NCBI GenBank assembly: GCA_021014325.1
Contig: CM037464.1
Span: 263,001-327,000 of the forward strand
Source: Plazaster borealis
Lineage: Eukaryota; Echinodermata; Asteroidea; Forcipulatida; Labidiasteridae
Reading direction: 5' to 3'
Length of the DNA: 64,000 nucleotides
Under the pieces are notes generated by a model. It saw only the letters and a program-made list of their open reading frames with translations. It was not told the origin of the DNA and made no database searches. This document shows, in pieces, positions 1 to 13,100 of this stretch; position 1 is the stretch's first letter; the number at the start of each line of letters is the position of its first letter. The translations under genes were made by a program, and so were the position numbers.

Positions 1-103
1 ACAACAATATACATCGGTTTTAACAAGATGTTTGTTTGTGCATCAAGGTCATTTTCATTGTACAATGGTTTTAAAATCTGACACAGCGATGTGTTTTACT
101 TAC

Positions 104-3100
104 ACCATCAGCAAGAGTACGAGCATTAGCAATCTTTCTCTTGATCTCCTCCAAGTAATACTGAATGCCAAGGGTCATATTCTGGATGTCGGCATGCTTA
201 GCGGTCAGCGTACGGTCAAGATTCCGAATCTCTGAGATGCTGCTCCTTGCTCGCTTGCCTTGGGGGAAACAATGAAAGGTGATTAGGTTGATTATTTGTT
301 TATTATTATTATTATTATTATTATCGGGGGGGGGGGGGGTTGGGGGGCTGGGAGAGGGTGATTGGCCAGTGCTTTTGACAACTTTCATAGATATTAGGAA
401 GCAGTTAAGAAGAGTAAAGAAGTAGTTTTTGAAAAGCTTTTTTTTTTGCAGTGGGCTTTCAAGATCTTACAATGGCCACTGAGAAGGTTTGATTGATCAA
501 TGAGAACACTTACTAGCATCATCAGCAATGTTACTAGCCTGGATTGCTGCATTAATATCTTGAGGGATCTGATCAACTTTGGTCTGCAGCTCAGGCAGCC
601 GAGTCTTGATATTGGCTATAATATTAGAAGCTTGGGTGGCCTTGGTGTTGGCATTCATTGCTGTGTCTACAGCTTCTTGAGCCTGCTCCCCTAGCTTGCT
701 GATATCACAGTCGTCTCCGGTGAAGCCGGGCTTACAGTCAGGGAACCCTTCTTGGCACACTGTGATGTCACAGATGCTGCCCTCATCAGGAATGTTAGCC
801 ATGGCACGACGGATGGCTGCGAGACGATCATCGGTTCCATCTAAACGATCTTTAACATCATCTACACTCTGTCCGACTTCACCAAGTTTACTGTCCAGTC
901 CTGACATAAACCATGTATTAAAACAAATTATTAAAACTTGAAACCACTGTAAGAAAAATTATATTGAGAAAAAAATTATTAATGTCTAAAATTATTCCTC
1001 AACGGGATAAAGGATTGTTTTAAATATTTTCATTTTACATTTGAAACAAAAGAACTAACAGTAAATGGCTTCTTACAAAAACATTGTAGTATGTGAATTG
1101 AGCTCAGCCAGAACAAATATTTCAAATTGTCCCTACTTCTACGTCTTAAGGAAACATTTCAAAATAATAAATAAAGCAGTTGTGATCAATTTACCAGCTA
1201 GGTCTTCATTAGCAGTGTTGGCCTTCCTGACAAGACGTCGGCTCTGTTTAAGTGATTCGGCGGGACGTTTTCCAAAGCTATTTGCCTACAAGAGAGAAAG
1301 AGTGACCATATCAATGAGATGTCTGATAACAAAAACTAGAAATGCTTGAGACAATTCATTTAGACCAGTCACTGCTCCCTGAAGGAATCAAAACTCTATA
1401 GAGGGAGCATTCCATTATGGGACATGCAGCATTCCATTTAGGTTATGTGGCTCGTCAGTGCAACAAGGACAAACAAAATTTGTCTTAGTGCAATAAGGTC
1501 GTATCCCTCAGATGCAAGCACATACAACTTTGTTTTGTGGGGCAAACTGTGTACAAATTGTGTAAAAGCGACAATATCTTTATGTCAGTGAAAACAAAAG
1601 TTGAACCACCAAAAAAAAAAAATCTTTACAAGCTGTGTGTGTTTCAAAGTTTACTGTGAACTATCCCAAAAGTAAACTATCCCAAAAATACACACAAAAC
1701 TGATGACATTTTTCCTTGCAGCCTCTCTCGTGCGAGTTATGACGGCATTTATGAACAGCATTAAGCACTGAGAATGGGAGTATCAGGCACATTGGTACTA
1801 AAGGGGGAACAGTAGGAATGCAGGAATGCAACAAGAACAGGAATATTTTGAACTAATTCATTTAGGAACATGTGGTGATTCTATAAAACAGAACTAGAAA
1901 AAGAACTAGGAGTTCCTAAACAGAAATACCAGTTCCTAAAAAGAACTACCAGTTCCTAAACATAACTAGGAGAATGAAATCTTTCTACAGGCAAAGTTGC
2001 TGCTCATAGACAAATCACTGGGGCCTTCTCTCAGAGACACACCATGTTCCACCAAGAAAATGTTTGTTGCTAAGTCAGGTCCATACCTGTTGTTCTGCCT
2101 GTGTGCTGGCATTCAGCGCCATGGTAGCAGCTGCATCTGCATCATCGATCGCTGCGATAATCTCCCCGTATGCGTTGACCGCCTTCAAGGCATTCTTAGA
2201 CAGATCCAAGGTTCCTACAAGAAGACTACAAACATGAAGAAACAACAGCATCAAGATGTGTGTTCATCAAGACATTTTGGGAACAGATATCTGATAACTA
2301 CAAATTTATTTAGACAAGCTTCTCTAAGGTTCCAAACCATGCAATATTGAGTACAAATAAATTACAATGCACAACATATCGCAAGAATTGTTTATGGGTG
2401 TAAAGCACATGATTTATAACTCGTTTCTGCTTAGCATCCTTTTTCTTAAGAGCTACCCACATTCCTGTGCTTAGCTGGGTAAGTAATTGATCCTTAGAGT
2501 TACTAGATGAAGCTGGTCAAGTACAGATCACAGTGATGCACTCTCTCTCTACCTCTCGTCCCAGGACATTGATGAAGTCTAAGTCATCAAATATTCTTTC
2601 CTTGAGCTTGACTTATTCCATTCATTCCCAAATCAACTTCAACTGAAGTTATTATTGCATCAGAATTAAAGAACAATTTGACTTAGTATTACCATAACAC
2701 CAATATGTAAAAGGCATCGTAAACTCAATGCCCCACTCCCCACGATTCCTGCGAAAAACAAATGCACAGGCATTTTGGATGGAATGAGAACGCACAATGT
2801 TCCACTACCACTAGACTACTTAATTCACATAATACTGAAATACCACTACACCCTTCCTTTTTGAAGTCTGCCCCAACCATCTGCCCATCCCCCTTCTCCT
2901 ACCTCCCCTCTCTTCCACCCAGCTCCAATCTCTCCCTCTCCTCTGGCTATACCAACCTACCCTTTAAGATAGTCAGACTGATTCTTAAGGTCTGCAGCGT
3001 GCTCCATGGCCTGATTGACGATGTCATCCGCGGAATTGGAGTTGTTGACAATATACCGTACACGTGGTTCCAATCTCCCCACTGCTGCATCTAGAGCAGA

Positions 3101-6100
3101 TGAATTAGCTCTGGTACCCTAGAGGAATACAAACAAGTTCATTTGATGTCATTTTGGAATGTTTTACCATCCTCATTTTGACTTGAATTGAAAAGTCAAC
3201 ATTTTAAAAAACAAAACCATAGTTATGTCCCATTATAGATATTTGATAAAAAGAGAGGTCAATAATCACCGGAATATAGTAAAATAAAAGTTCCTTGATG
3301 GTTTGTTTTTTAAATAACAACATAAAACACAAATTCCTCAAACGTGACAAGCTTTCAAGATCTTCTTTACATTAGAAGAATTGTCAATTTATCTTTCTGA
3401 GACTGCACCATACATTGAACTTACATCCACAGCACTCTGAGCATCTTGCAGGAGTTTCAAGGCTGCTTCAATAAGAGCTGTTGCATTATCAATGTCTCCA
3501 GTAGCTCCTCCAAGGTGTTCTTGAACTTCAAGAAGGACAATCTGAGATGATCAAGAAATAAAATCAATATTAAATCTCACAAAGTTGATACCCTGTTCGT
3601 AAGTGTGACAAAATTCTGCTGTGGGTCACGCCCACTTCATACAAACTGGCTCCAAAGATTACCAGAAGCCCATAAACAATGCATTGTGAGAGTGTATGTG
3701 TAAGTGAGTGCATTGTGTATGTTTAAAAAAAAGAAAAATTGATGTGCCTTCCTGTAATCTTTTTCAATGAATTATCATTTTCTGTTAAAAGAAATGCCTT
3801 TGAACAATTAAAAAAAAAAAAAAAATTTGTAAAAATTACACACAATGTACACCAGCCTTGGAGTGGGAAATAGCCAATACCCTGTGTGTAAAGCGGATGC
3901 AGGCATGTGGCTTATTGACTTACCAAATTGCTGTTTGTAAAAGAAGGGATGAAAAATCTTAAGGTGTCAAATCAATTCCTACTGAAATTCGAACTAGGGT
4001 GTGATATGCAAGTGTGATTAGAACCCTGGTCCATCACAGTGAATGACCAAGCACCACTGGTTCATCTACAGCGCCTTAGTTTTCCTAGTACCACATGCAG
4101 GCTTCAATATAGAATATTTTATAATCAACAGTCAATACTAAACAAACAATAATCAACAATCAGTATATCAATAATATATCATTATTAGTCAATAATAATT
4201 AGTCGATAGTCCATAGTCCACTGTCTAACATCCAAAGTTCCATGTCCAACATCCAGAGTCTAATGTCCAATGTCCAATGTCCAAAGTCCAATGTCCAAAG
4301 TCCGACATCCAACATCCAATGTCCAACATCTAATCTCCAATGTCCAACATTCAATTCAATATTCATTAATAATCCACTGGACACACATGAGTAAAAAAGC
4401 AAGCAAGGTGATAAAATAATTTGACAATTGTCTCCTCTTGTAATTACCTCAAAGGCTGGTTCTCTGTTGAGATCGTTGAGAGTCTCAGCACCATCAGAGA
4501 AGTTATTAGCGGCATAGCTATTGTCAATCAGCTCCTGGAGTTTGTCTAGGAATCCTTGCATGTGATTAGAGACATTCTGGATGTGACCCATCAGCTCATT
4601 GGAGGCATTACGCAACATCTTCACTCTCTCAAGCACTAATCAAATACAATGTTATATTTTGACATGAGTATAACAGGGATGTTTTTCTCATGACTTAACC
4701 TGAAATATTTGATCATTGGTTCACGGGTGAGAGTCATTCCTAACAAGGTCTGAATGTAGGCTCCAAATATTAGAAAGTATGTTGAAATAATTGCATTTAC
4801 ACCTTTTGGTAGCCCCTGGAGTTAAAGATTCCAAGGAGCTTCTGGTAACAGTATCCTCAGTGCTAGAGAAATAGATCACAAATCAGGATTTCTTTATATC
4901 AGAAGAAATTAATAGCTACAAGACCTAAGAATGTCTGAAATCAGAAAAACGTCTGAAATTTCTCATCCCTGTTGGTTATGACAGTTTGGTTGTACTGCAA
5001 TGCCCAGCATAGTAACTGCATATCGACAAAGCCCATGCATGTTTCTCTGCACCAAACACAGAAGACACATTGCAGTAATACAAAAAGCGGAAAATTGCAT
5101 ACATTCTGTAATGGGATATTAATAAAATGTTGTGTTTTTTAAAGACATTTTGACAAAAGTTTGCAAATACAATTGGTCAGTTTATTAAGGGTTGGAGGTT
5201 AATGGAGCAGTCTATTCTTATGCGTTATTGTTGGCTATGGCTGATGGCTATAACAGCCATGTTGACAAATCACATATCCCATTGAACAAGCCAAAGATAA
5301 AGCCAAAGTGGTTGTCTCCTTTACCTTCTTCAGCTGCAGCAAGTTCATCATCAGCTCCTCTTTCTCCATCAGAGAAATCCCTGGCGGCAATTTCAGCTAC
5401 GATTATTTTAGCCTCCTCCAACAGGACTGAGATATCAGACACATTGTCATCTGGAACGTTACTGTTGTTGTACAAGGTGTCAATCGCATCTAGAAGTAAT
5501 GGAAAAGAAATCAAATTGATCTTACAAATCAATACATACAGCCTGTAAGCACAACAACTTGCTAAGCACAGATATATCCTGCTTTGCAGAAACAGGTATC
5601 CAGCCATTTTACATTGTTACGGCTGGTGCCCTACTCATTTCTTGCTCAGCAAAGAACTTTGCTCAGCAAAGAACTTTGCTAAGCTGTATTTTCTACTTAA
5701 CCCCTTTATGAAATTGGGCCCTGTTCCTTAACTTTTAATTGCTAACTTTTCCTGCAGAATTTTTCAAAATTGTTCAAAGTAAATCATTTGTTTTTGTTCA
5801 TGAAATTCCATGGATGTTTTGTTTAGTCTGACCTTTGACAGCTGCCAAGGTATCAAGGATCTCTCGTTCCACCTCCTTTGCCCGGAAACCGGTATCCAGT
5901 GCCTCCGACTTGGTTTCATTTGCCATCTGCTTGATGGCATCCGACTGTACAAAATAATGAGTTGAAGATCAATGTTTTAGTCACACGTTCAATGAAAATG
6001 CTAATAAAAGCACATTTAAAAAGTAACTTATGCATATTTCAAATCTGGAGGTCCCAGGTTTGAATCCTGTTCTTTGTTCATCCCAAAATTTAGTTAAAAC

Positions 6101-7152
6101 TGTTTCCACCCAGTTTCCCTTGTGGTTTATTACTTAATGTTTGAATTAAAAAGTTGCAACCCATTAATGTCATCCCTTTACTGCCGCTACCCAGGTTGGA
6201 TCTGACTGGCACCCCCAGCCCCCACAAGAATATTGAAGAAAAAAAATAGAGTGACTGCCATCATTAGGCTTATATAGCTCAGTTGGTAGAGCCCTGGCCC
6301 TCTCAAAGATGAAACTCCAGGCCTGTTTAAGATTCCACTGCACCAGGCCGCTTAACCAAAACACACCAAGCCTGGTTCTTTACCTTACTCCTCAGTTTGA
6401 TAGCCTGGTCTAAGAGGGAACTATAGTTAGTCTCCACAGTCATGAACCCATCAATTACTTCAATGCTGTTATCATTAATAACATCCACTCGATCCTGAAT
6501 TTAATTGAGAAACAAAGAAAGAAAAAATATCAATTAAAGGAAGAATGCAACAATTAAACAAGGGGTAACTCTGGGTTGAACCTCATGTAACCCAGGGGTT
6601 TTCCAAGGTACAAAGAGTTCACTTGAGGTTCAACCCCAAAACACACACAGACTAAACAAAGAAACTCAATATACAATTTACATATATAAATTAAAATAAA
6701 CAAGAAGAGTTGTTTTTGTTGACACAACCGTCTTACAAGCCAGCCTGTTTTTGACATTTGACCTTGGTGGTTCAAAAACATTAGGCTTCTGTGGGATCCC
6801 AAGACTAATCTACACACCCTGTTTGGAGTTGATATGCCAAGTCCTTCTTGAGTTATCACTCGGACAATGATTGCACAAATAACACATCCACCCGAGGAAG
6901 GACATGTCAGAAACAGTAGACCCTTCTATGGCCCCGCCAACCACGGGCATCAAAAGAAAGAAAAGGAAACAGAAAATGATCTCTTGTTTTTGTATACCTG
7001 TGCAGCAATCATGGATCTATTCAATCTGTCCAACCTCCGATACGCCTGGATGCCAGCGGTTGTAATCGTCACATTGTTCACAGTAGCATTCAGGTTCATG
7101 CCATCAAGATCATCCATCTTATCTAACAGCAGAGTGGTACACTCATCACAAG
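104..7152 (-). CDS. LAMA5: Laminin alpha exons 45-55: coiled-coil long arm, incomplete at left edge
   Basis: Exons are 6998-7152, 6384-6494, 5833-5944, 5325-5489, 4448-4635, 3425-3541, 2961-3118, 2087-2225, 1195-1285, 514-900 and 104-258. Exon 45 opens with [15 protein letters not shown], the cysteine pair and leucine run with which alpha chains join beta and gamma chains. The rest has heptad-like spacing of hydrophobic residues and no LE pattern. Exon 54 is unusually long (387 nt) and carries a four-cysteine insertion, [22 protein letters not shown]. Exon 52 needs the acceptor ending at 2226, not the better-looking one 10 nt downstream, to keep frame with exon 51. Exon 55 ([17 protein letters not shown]...[16 protein letters not shown]) resembles the coil just before LG1, so the missing part should be mainly the five LG domains. 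Exon 47 uses the donor GTCAGA. Confidence 0.9.
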
Positions 7153-10100
7153 CTAAAAACAAATTAATTAAATAAATTACAGTCAAAACACTTTTCATGC
7201 TGTCTGTTGAAGCGACGCCCGAGTCCTCATGCATCGTGGTCCGCTGGCCAAATGCCAGTTAAAACACCTATTTAAGTAGTAAATTATAAGGTAATCAAGG
7301 CTGCTGTGGCCCAATCTGCAGCAAACCATACAATAAATACTAGGGCGAGCCCCAACAAACAACAAAAACAACACTTTCGGTGTATTTTGATGAGATTGGT
7401 GTATGGATGTCACAGAATTAAACCAAACTGATTGAGATTATTCGTTTTTTGGGGGGGAGTGACCATCTCACCTTGGCATCCCTCATCTGTCATGACGTAA
7501 CGGTCCTCACAGTTTTCACAATTATCCCCTGTAGCACCTGGTGGGCAGAGACACTCTCCAGTCACTGCATCACATCGTAGGTGGGCTTCGCACTCACAAG
7601 CTGAAGCAAACAAGCAAAGAAAAATGGGTTTTAAATGTAGAAGCTGACAACACAGTAATCTGTAATCTGACTAGGCACACATATCCTTTAGTTGTCAATA
7701 AAAACATCAAACATCAAACCTGTAAAAAAATTCATAAAATCTGCTGGTCACATTTCAGCAAAAAACAACTACAAGTAGTTTACAGGTTTCTTCACGTTCA
7801 TATCGGCTAATTTCTATTGCAGCAATCAAAATAAGCAACTGTGATTTTCCGGAATTGGATCGTACTTCGATTGGAAGATAAAATGGACTAATAAATGAAA
7901 GTAAATGTATTTCTATTCATCATGTCTTACGTTGGCATCCATTGAGTCCGTAGTTCCAATGTCCATGGAGACACTGGTCACACTTTGCTCCACCCACTCC
8001 AGGTTTACATTCACACTGACCAGACTCCATGTCACACTGATTACTCTCCGCACCATAGGCACAGTCACATGGTGAACAACCAGCACAGCTGGTGAAATTC
8101 CAGTATCCAGGCTAAAGGTAAACAAAAATACAAACAAACAAACAATTATTCTCGTTTATTGTCGTGTTTTTTTTGGGGGGGGTGGTTTCTGTTTTTGTTT
8201 TTTTGTCAGTCCTGCGGAGTCATGGACGGAGATTTTCTCCAACCCGTTCTCTTGTCTGGATTTTATATGTTACATTTCAGTGCTTTTATAATGTTAATAA
8301 TGTTTTTAAATAATTGTTCAATTCTGAAATGAATATAATAAATATTCCTTGTAGAGCATCAATCGCTTTAGAATTCCTTTGTAGAGTCAATTTGTTCCTA
8401 TTGTCTTTACTCTCCATAAGGTACTCACTACAAGGGCATATCTGGGTGTCCAACAAAAGTCAAAATTTAAACTAATTTCTTAAAAATTGAAAATCTGAAT
8501 GAAGAAGGATCTCCAAACCAATATTGTACCATCTCTTTTAGCATTTGTTTTGTGTGAATTATTTTTGACAATGCTGCATTGTACTCACCGCACAGCGATC
8601 ACACAGCCCACCAACGACGCTATCCTTACATTCACACCGTCCGGTGTTGACGGCACACTCACGGGTACCACAACGATCACAATCACATTCTGGAATCAAA
8701 CCAAACAAAAGCAACAATTTTACTGATAGCCACGATCCCCAGTCAAAACACTCCTCAATATCATGTAACTAGGGGTGAATGTCATTGCTGACAAAAAGTT
8801 CTGTTCCAGATCTTAAAGAGGTTTATTAAAATGATGACAATTCCACCTTCTGAAGCTTCTAGGTACAGTATCCTCAGTGCTAGTGAAGTACATCAAAGCG
8901 CAGGATATCTTTATATCTGAGTAACATTTGTTTTGTTCACCAGGCAATCATAAAAAGGTCTGAATTCAGAAGACTTCCTTCCCTGGTGGTCATTCCACGG
9001 AAAGTGAACATATCACCTCATAAGATCACTGGAAGACTTCCTTCCCCTGGTGGACATTCCAGGGAAAGTGAACTAATCACCTCATAAGATCACTGGAAGA
9101 CTTCCTTCCCCTGGTGGACATTCCAGGGAAAGTGAACTAATCACCTCATAAGATCACTGGAAGACTTCCTTCCCCTGGTGGACATTCCAGGGAAAGTGAA
9201 CATATCACCTCATAAGATCACTGGAAGACTTCCTTCCCCTGGTGGCATTCCAGGGAAAGTGAACTAATCACCTCATAAGATCACTGGAAGACTTCCTTCC
9301 CCTGGTGGACATTCCAGGGAAAGTGAACTAATCACCTCATAAGATCACTGGAAGACTTCCTTCCCCTGGTGGACATTCCAGGGAAAGTGAACTAATCACC
9401 TTATAAGATCACTGAAAGACTTCCTTCCCCTGGTGGCATTCCAGGGAAAGTGAACTAATCACCTCATAAGATCACTGGAAGACTTCCTTCCCCTGGTGGA
9501 CATTCCAGGGAAAGTGAACTAATCACCTCATAAGATCACTGGAAGACTTCCTTCCCCTGGTGGACATTCCAGGGAAAGTGAACTAATCACCTCATAAGAT
9601 CACTGGAAGACTTCCTTCCCCTGGTGGACATTCCAGGGAAAGTGAAAATATCACCTCGTAAGATCCCTGTTTAACATCACAGTAAAACAGATGCACAATA
9701 TGAAGATGGTAATTACAACTCATAAGAATAAAGGTTTGTATCCAATCTTACCTTGACAATTCCTTGATATGACAGCGTCTCCATAGAACCAATCTGCACA
9801 GATGTTGCAGTTGGGACCGGTGGTACCAGGCTTACACTGCAGACAGTTTCCAAGCCTGGAGTCACACTCTGGACCGGAAGCCGATGGGTTGGTGTTGCCA
9901 CTGCACTCACACTTCCGACAGAATCCATACTGCTCGCTGGGGTCACCGAAGTATCCCTCCTCGCATCTGGGGTCAAGAGACAGAAGTTAAAGTTTAAACT
10001 CTATCTAATTAGGTATCGTAGTCATTACATAGTCCCCAGGTCACTGAACCACAACCATAGCAATATGTTCACCCCATCCGGTGCGTCAAATCATGACTGT

Positions 10101-13100
10101 GATCTCAATGAACATCATAATGCTATACTTTCCATGTTTCCAGAAAACTAATGTTTTTTAATTAATTTTTTTTAATCTGCATTTTTCTCCTTCGAGATGC
10201 GAAAATAACTGCATTTATGACTTTCACTAGTTTGATCACAACCTGCTGCAAGGCAGCTGTAAACAAGTGTAAGGTTATACTCTATTTTGAATGTGCGATC
10301 GAATGTGTTGTTATGGAAGTGGCATGAACCATTGTCAAGAAAGTGAGTGTGACCTGGGAAGATGTGACATCAGACTACGACCGCAAAATATTTGTCAATT
10401 AGCATTTCAACACATGCCTCCTTTATCTTCTGAAAGTGGCCAAATAATGGTTTGTTTCTTATTTACTTCAGTTCTCTTACATTTAATTTTTCTTACCCTT
10501 GCTCAAAAAATTAACTTTATATCTACCTTTTTGCATTAATATGGAAATTCAAAAAAACATTCATATTGAAAAGAAATTTATGTACGATTTATAACTTTAC
10601 ATGGTGGGAGAACAAAGTTTGCGGTGACACCATGAATTTGAAAATCTGTTTTGAAATGTGGTGGTTCTGGAAAGATGATTTGATCAGTATGATTTGATGG
10701 TCTTCAAGAGCAAACCAACAAAAAATGACAGACAAAAGAAACTTACATGTCACAACGTTCTCCGATATGGCCCTGGAGGCATTCGCACTTCATCCCAGTA
10801 GGTACAATGGAACAGGTAAAGGCATAGCTAAGAGATTGAAAACAAACAATTGTAGCAAGAACCTCAGTAAGCACTATGTATAAATGACACTTATTTTATA
10901 GAGCAGCAAAACAAAATTGAACAGAAAGTTTGCTGAGCAAATCTTTGTTTTGGGTTTTTTAACGGCTGTATCGCCAAATTCAATTTAATGTACACTGTTT
11001 TCAACTTGTTCAAAGCAAATCTTTAAACAGCAAAGACATATTTTGAGCCAAATACTTACTCCATCATTAGCTATTTAAACCTTTTGAGACATTAGCAGCT
11101 GCAGGAGGAGGAATCTTACATGGCAAAAGCGGCCACAACATTTGACCTACTTATACGGAATCAAAGAGGTCAAAGTAAATGTCATAAACTGAATTGACAT
11201 TTTAAAATGTATATCATATTGTCTACATTTCTAAAACACAATTAAATTTCCATTGAACAGAACAATAAATCAAAGCAATCTATAATAGTAGCCATGTCGA
11301 GGAATATGGTTCATTCCTTTGTGGAACGGCTTATGGTGATGATTATACAGAAATGCCCATTATCTAAAGTGTGAAGGTGGAATATTTAAGTTTCACAAGA
11401 ATTTAAGCTCACAAGGTGTGACTTACTTTCTGGTCTCATCAGGGTACGGGCAGGAGCAGATGTTACATGCATCCACAGCTCCAGTTGTAGCATCCCCAAA
11501 GTATCCGACTTTACAAAGCTCACAGTTATCTCCCTCGGTATTGTGCTCACAATTCTACACAAACAAGAACATCCTTCCTGGATAATTAACGTGTCTACTC
11601 GGGGCTTGAAACACCTACTGAGCCACTGGCCAGAGTCTGGTAATTTAAGCACTGGGCCAGTAACCCCCAGGGCTTGACCTACCCAATGGACCAATACCCA
11701 GAGTCTGGTAATTTAAGCACTGGGCCAGGCCTCCAAAGGGCTTGACCTTCCCAATGGATCACTGCCAAGAGTCCAGTAATTTTAGCACTAGGCCAGTAAC
11801 CCCCAGGGCTTGACCTACCCAATGGACCACTGGCCAGAGTCTGGTAATTTAAGCACTGGGCCAGGCCTCCCAGGGCTGGACCTTCCCACTGGACCACTGC
11901 CCAGAGTCCAGTAATTTTAGCACTAGGCCAGTAACCCCCAGGGCTTGACCGCCGCAATGGACCACTGGCCAGATTTCAGTAATTTTAGCATTGAGACAGT
12001 AAGTCAACAACTAACAAATACTACTGTGTAAAGTAAAACACATGCTCCTCCACTTTACCCTCCACCCAGAAGTTCAGTAAATATACAAAACCCATCAGTT
12101 TGGAACAAAAAAACCTTTCCTACCATATAAACCAAATTGAGTCAGGAAGTAACAAAATAGTCTGTCACCTTTCTGTTTGATAACCAATAGTATTGTTACT
12201 TACAGGGTTAAAGACAAATCTACTTGGTGCAGTTGTTGAACTCTAATCTCCAATGAAATGTTGCCTTATTTAATGAAAATTATTGATTTATCTGTCATTA
12301 ATAGAAATCCCCTTTTTGTATTTTTGATATTATTTTTATGGATCATTTTTAAATGTTCATGTAATTCAAAACCTTCGTAATTTCTACTGTAACTTTGTTA
12401 ATTTACTTTTTTAGTCTTTGAAATATAGTCCATTTGTATTTCTGATTGTACATTAAACTAAGTTGAATGAATGTATACCATGTCTGATATGCGGCAGAGG
12501 GATTCCCCCAAATGTTCCCATACTCCAACACACTCTTCCCCTCTTGTACAGTTGTACCCCCCCCCCTCCCCCGGCCATATTCCTCTAAATAATTCATGAA
12601 ATTCACAGTACACAATGAAGACACAATGGGAGGGGAAAATTAAAAATCTACTTTGGAGGCTACACCAAGCAACAAATCAAGCACCAAATGAAAGAATGAA
12701 TTAAAGGTCTACATAAAGAGAACAATAGAGAGAGAGAGCAAGACGTTGATGACTTACATAGCATCTCCCAGTCTCTGGGTCACAGGTCGGTGAATGTCCG
12801 TTGCAATCACAGGGCTCACAGGTACCAAGGTATGGTCCGGAACCAGATCGACGGAATCCAGGACTACATTTCTGTAAACAAGTGTTTTAAAAACAAAAAG
12901 ACACAAATTTACATTGCGGTTTAAAAATGCGATTACTGATGTTAAACAATGCAAGCGTGCTGGTGTGTCCGCATTACGCATTCATGTAACTCAAGCGTAC
13001 TGGTGTGTCCGCATTATGCATTCATGTAACTCAAGCGTACTGGTGTGTCCGCATTACGCATTCATGTAACTCAAGCGTACTGGTGTGTCCGCATTACGCA

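Noticed and set aside
2213..2216. Exon 52 acceptor at TCTTGTAG
   Set aside because: With the two bases carried from exon 51 it gives a stop after five codons. The acceptor 10 nt upstream keeps the frame.
4199..4447. Repeat-protein tail ([12 protein letters not shown]) following coil exon 49
   Set aside because: It is the short-unit array read through the real donor at 4446-4447. Joining to exon 50 keeps the frame and the coil character.
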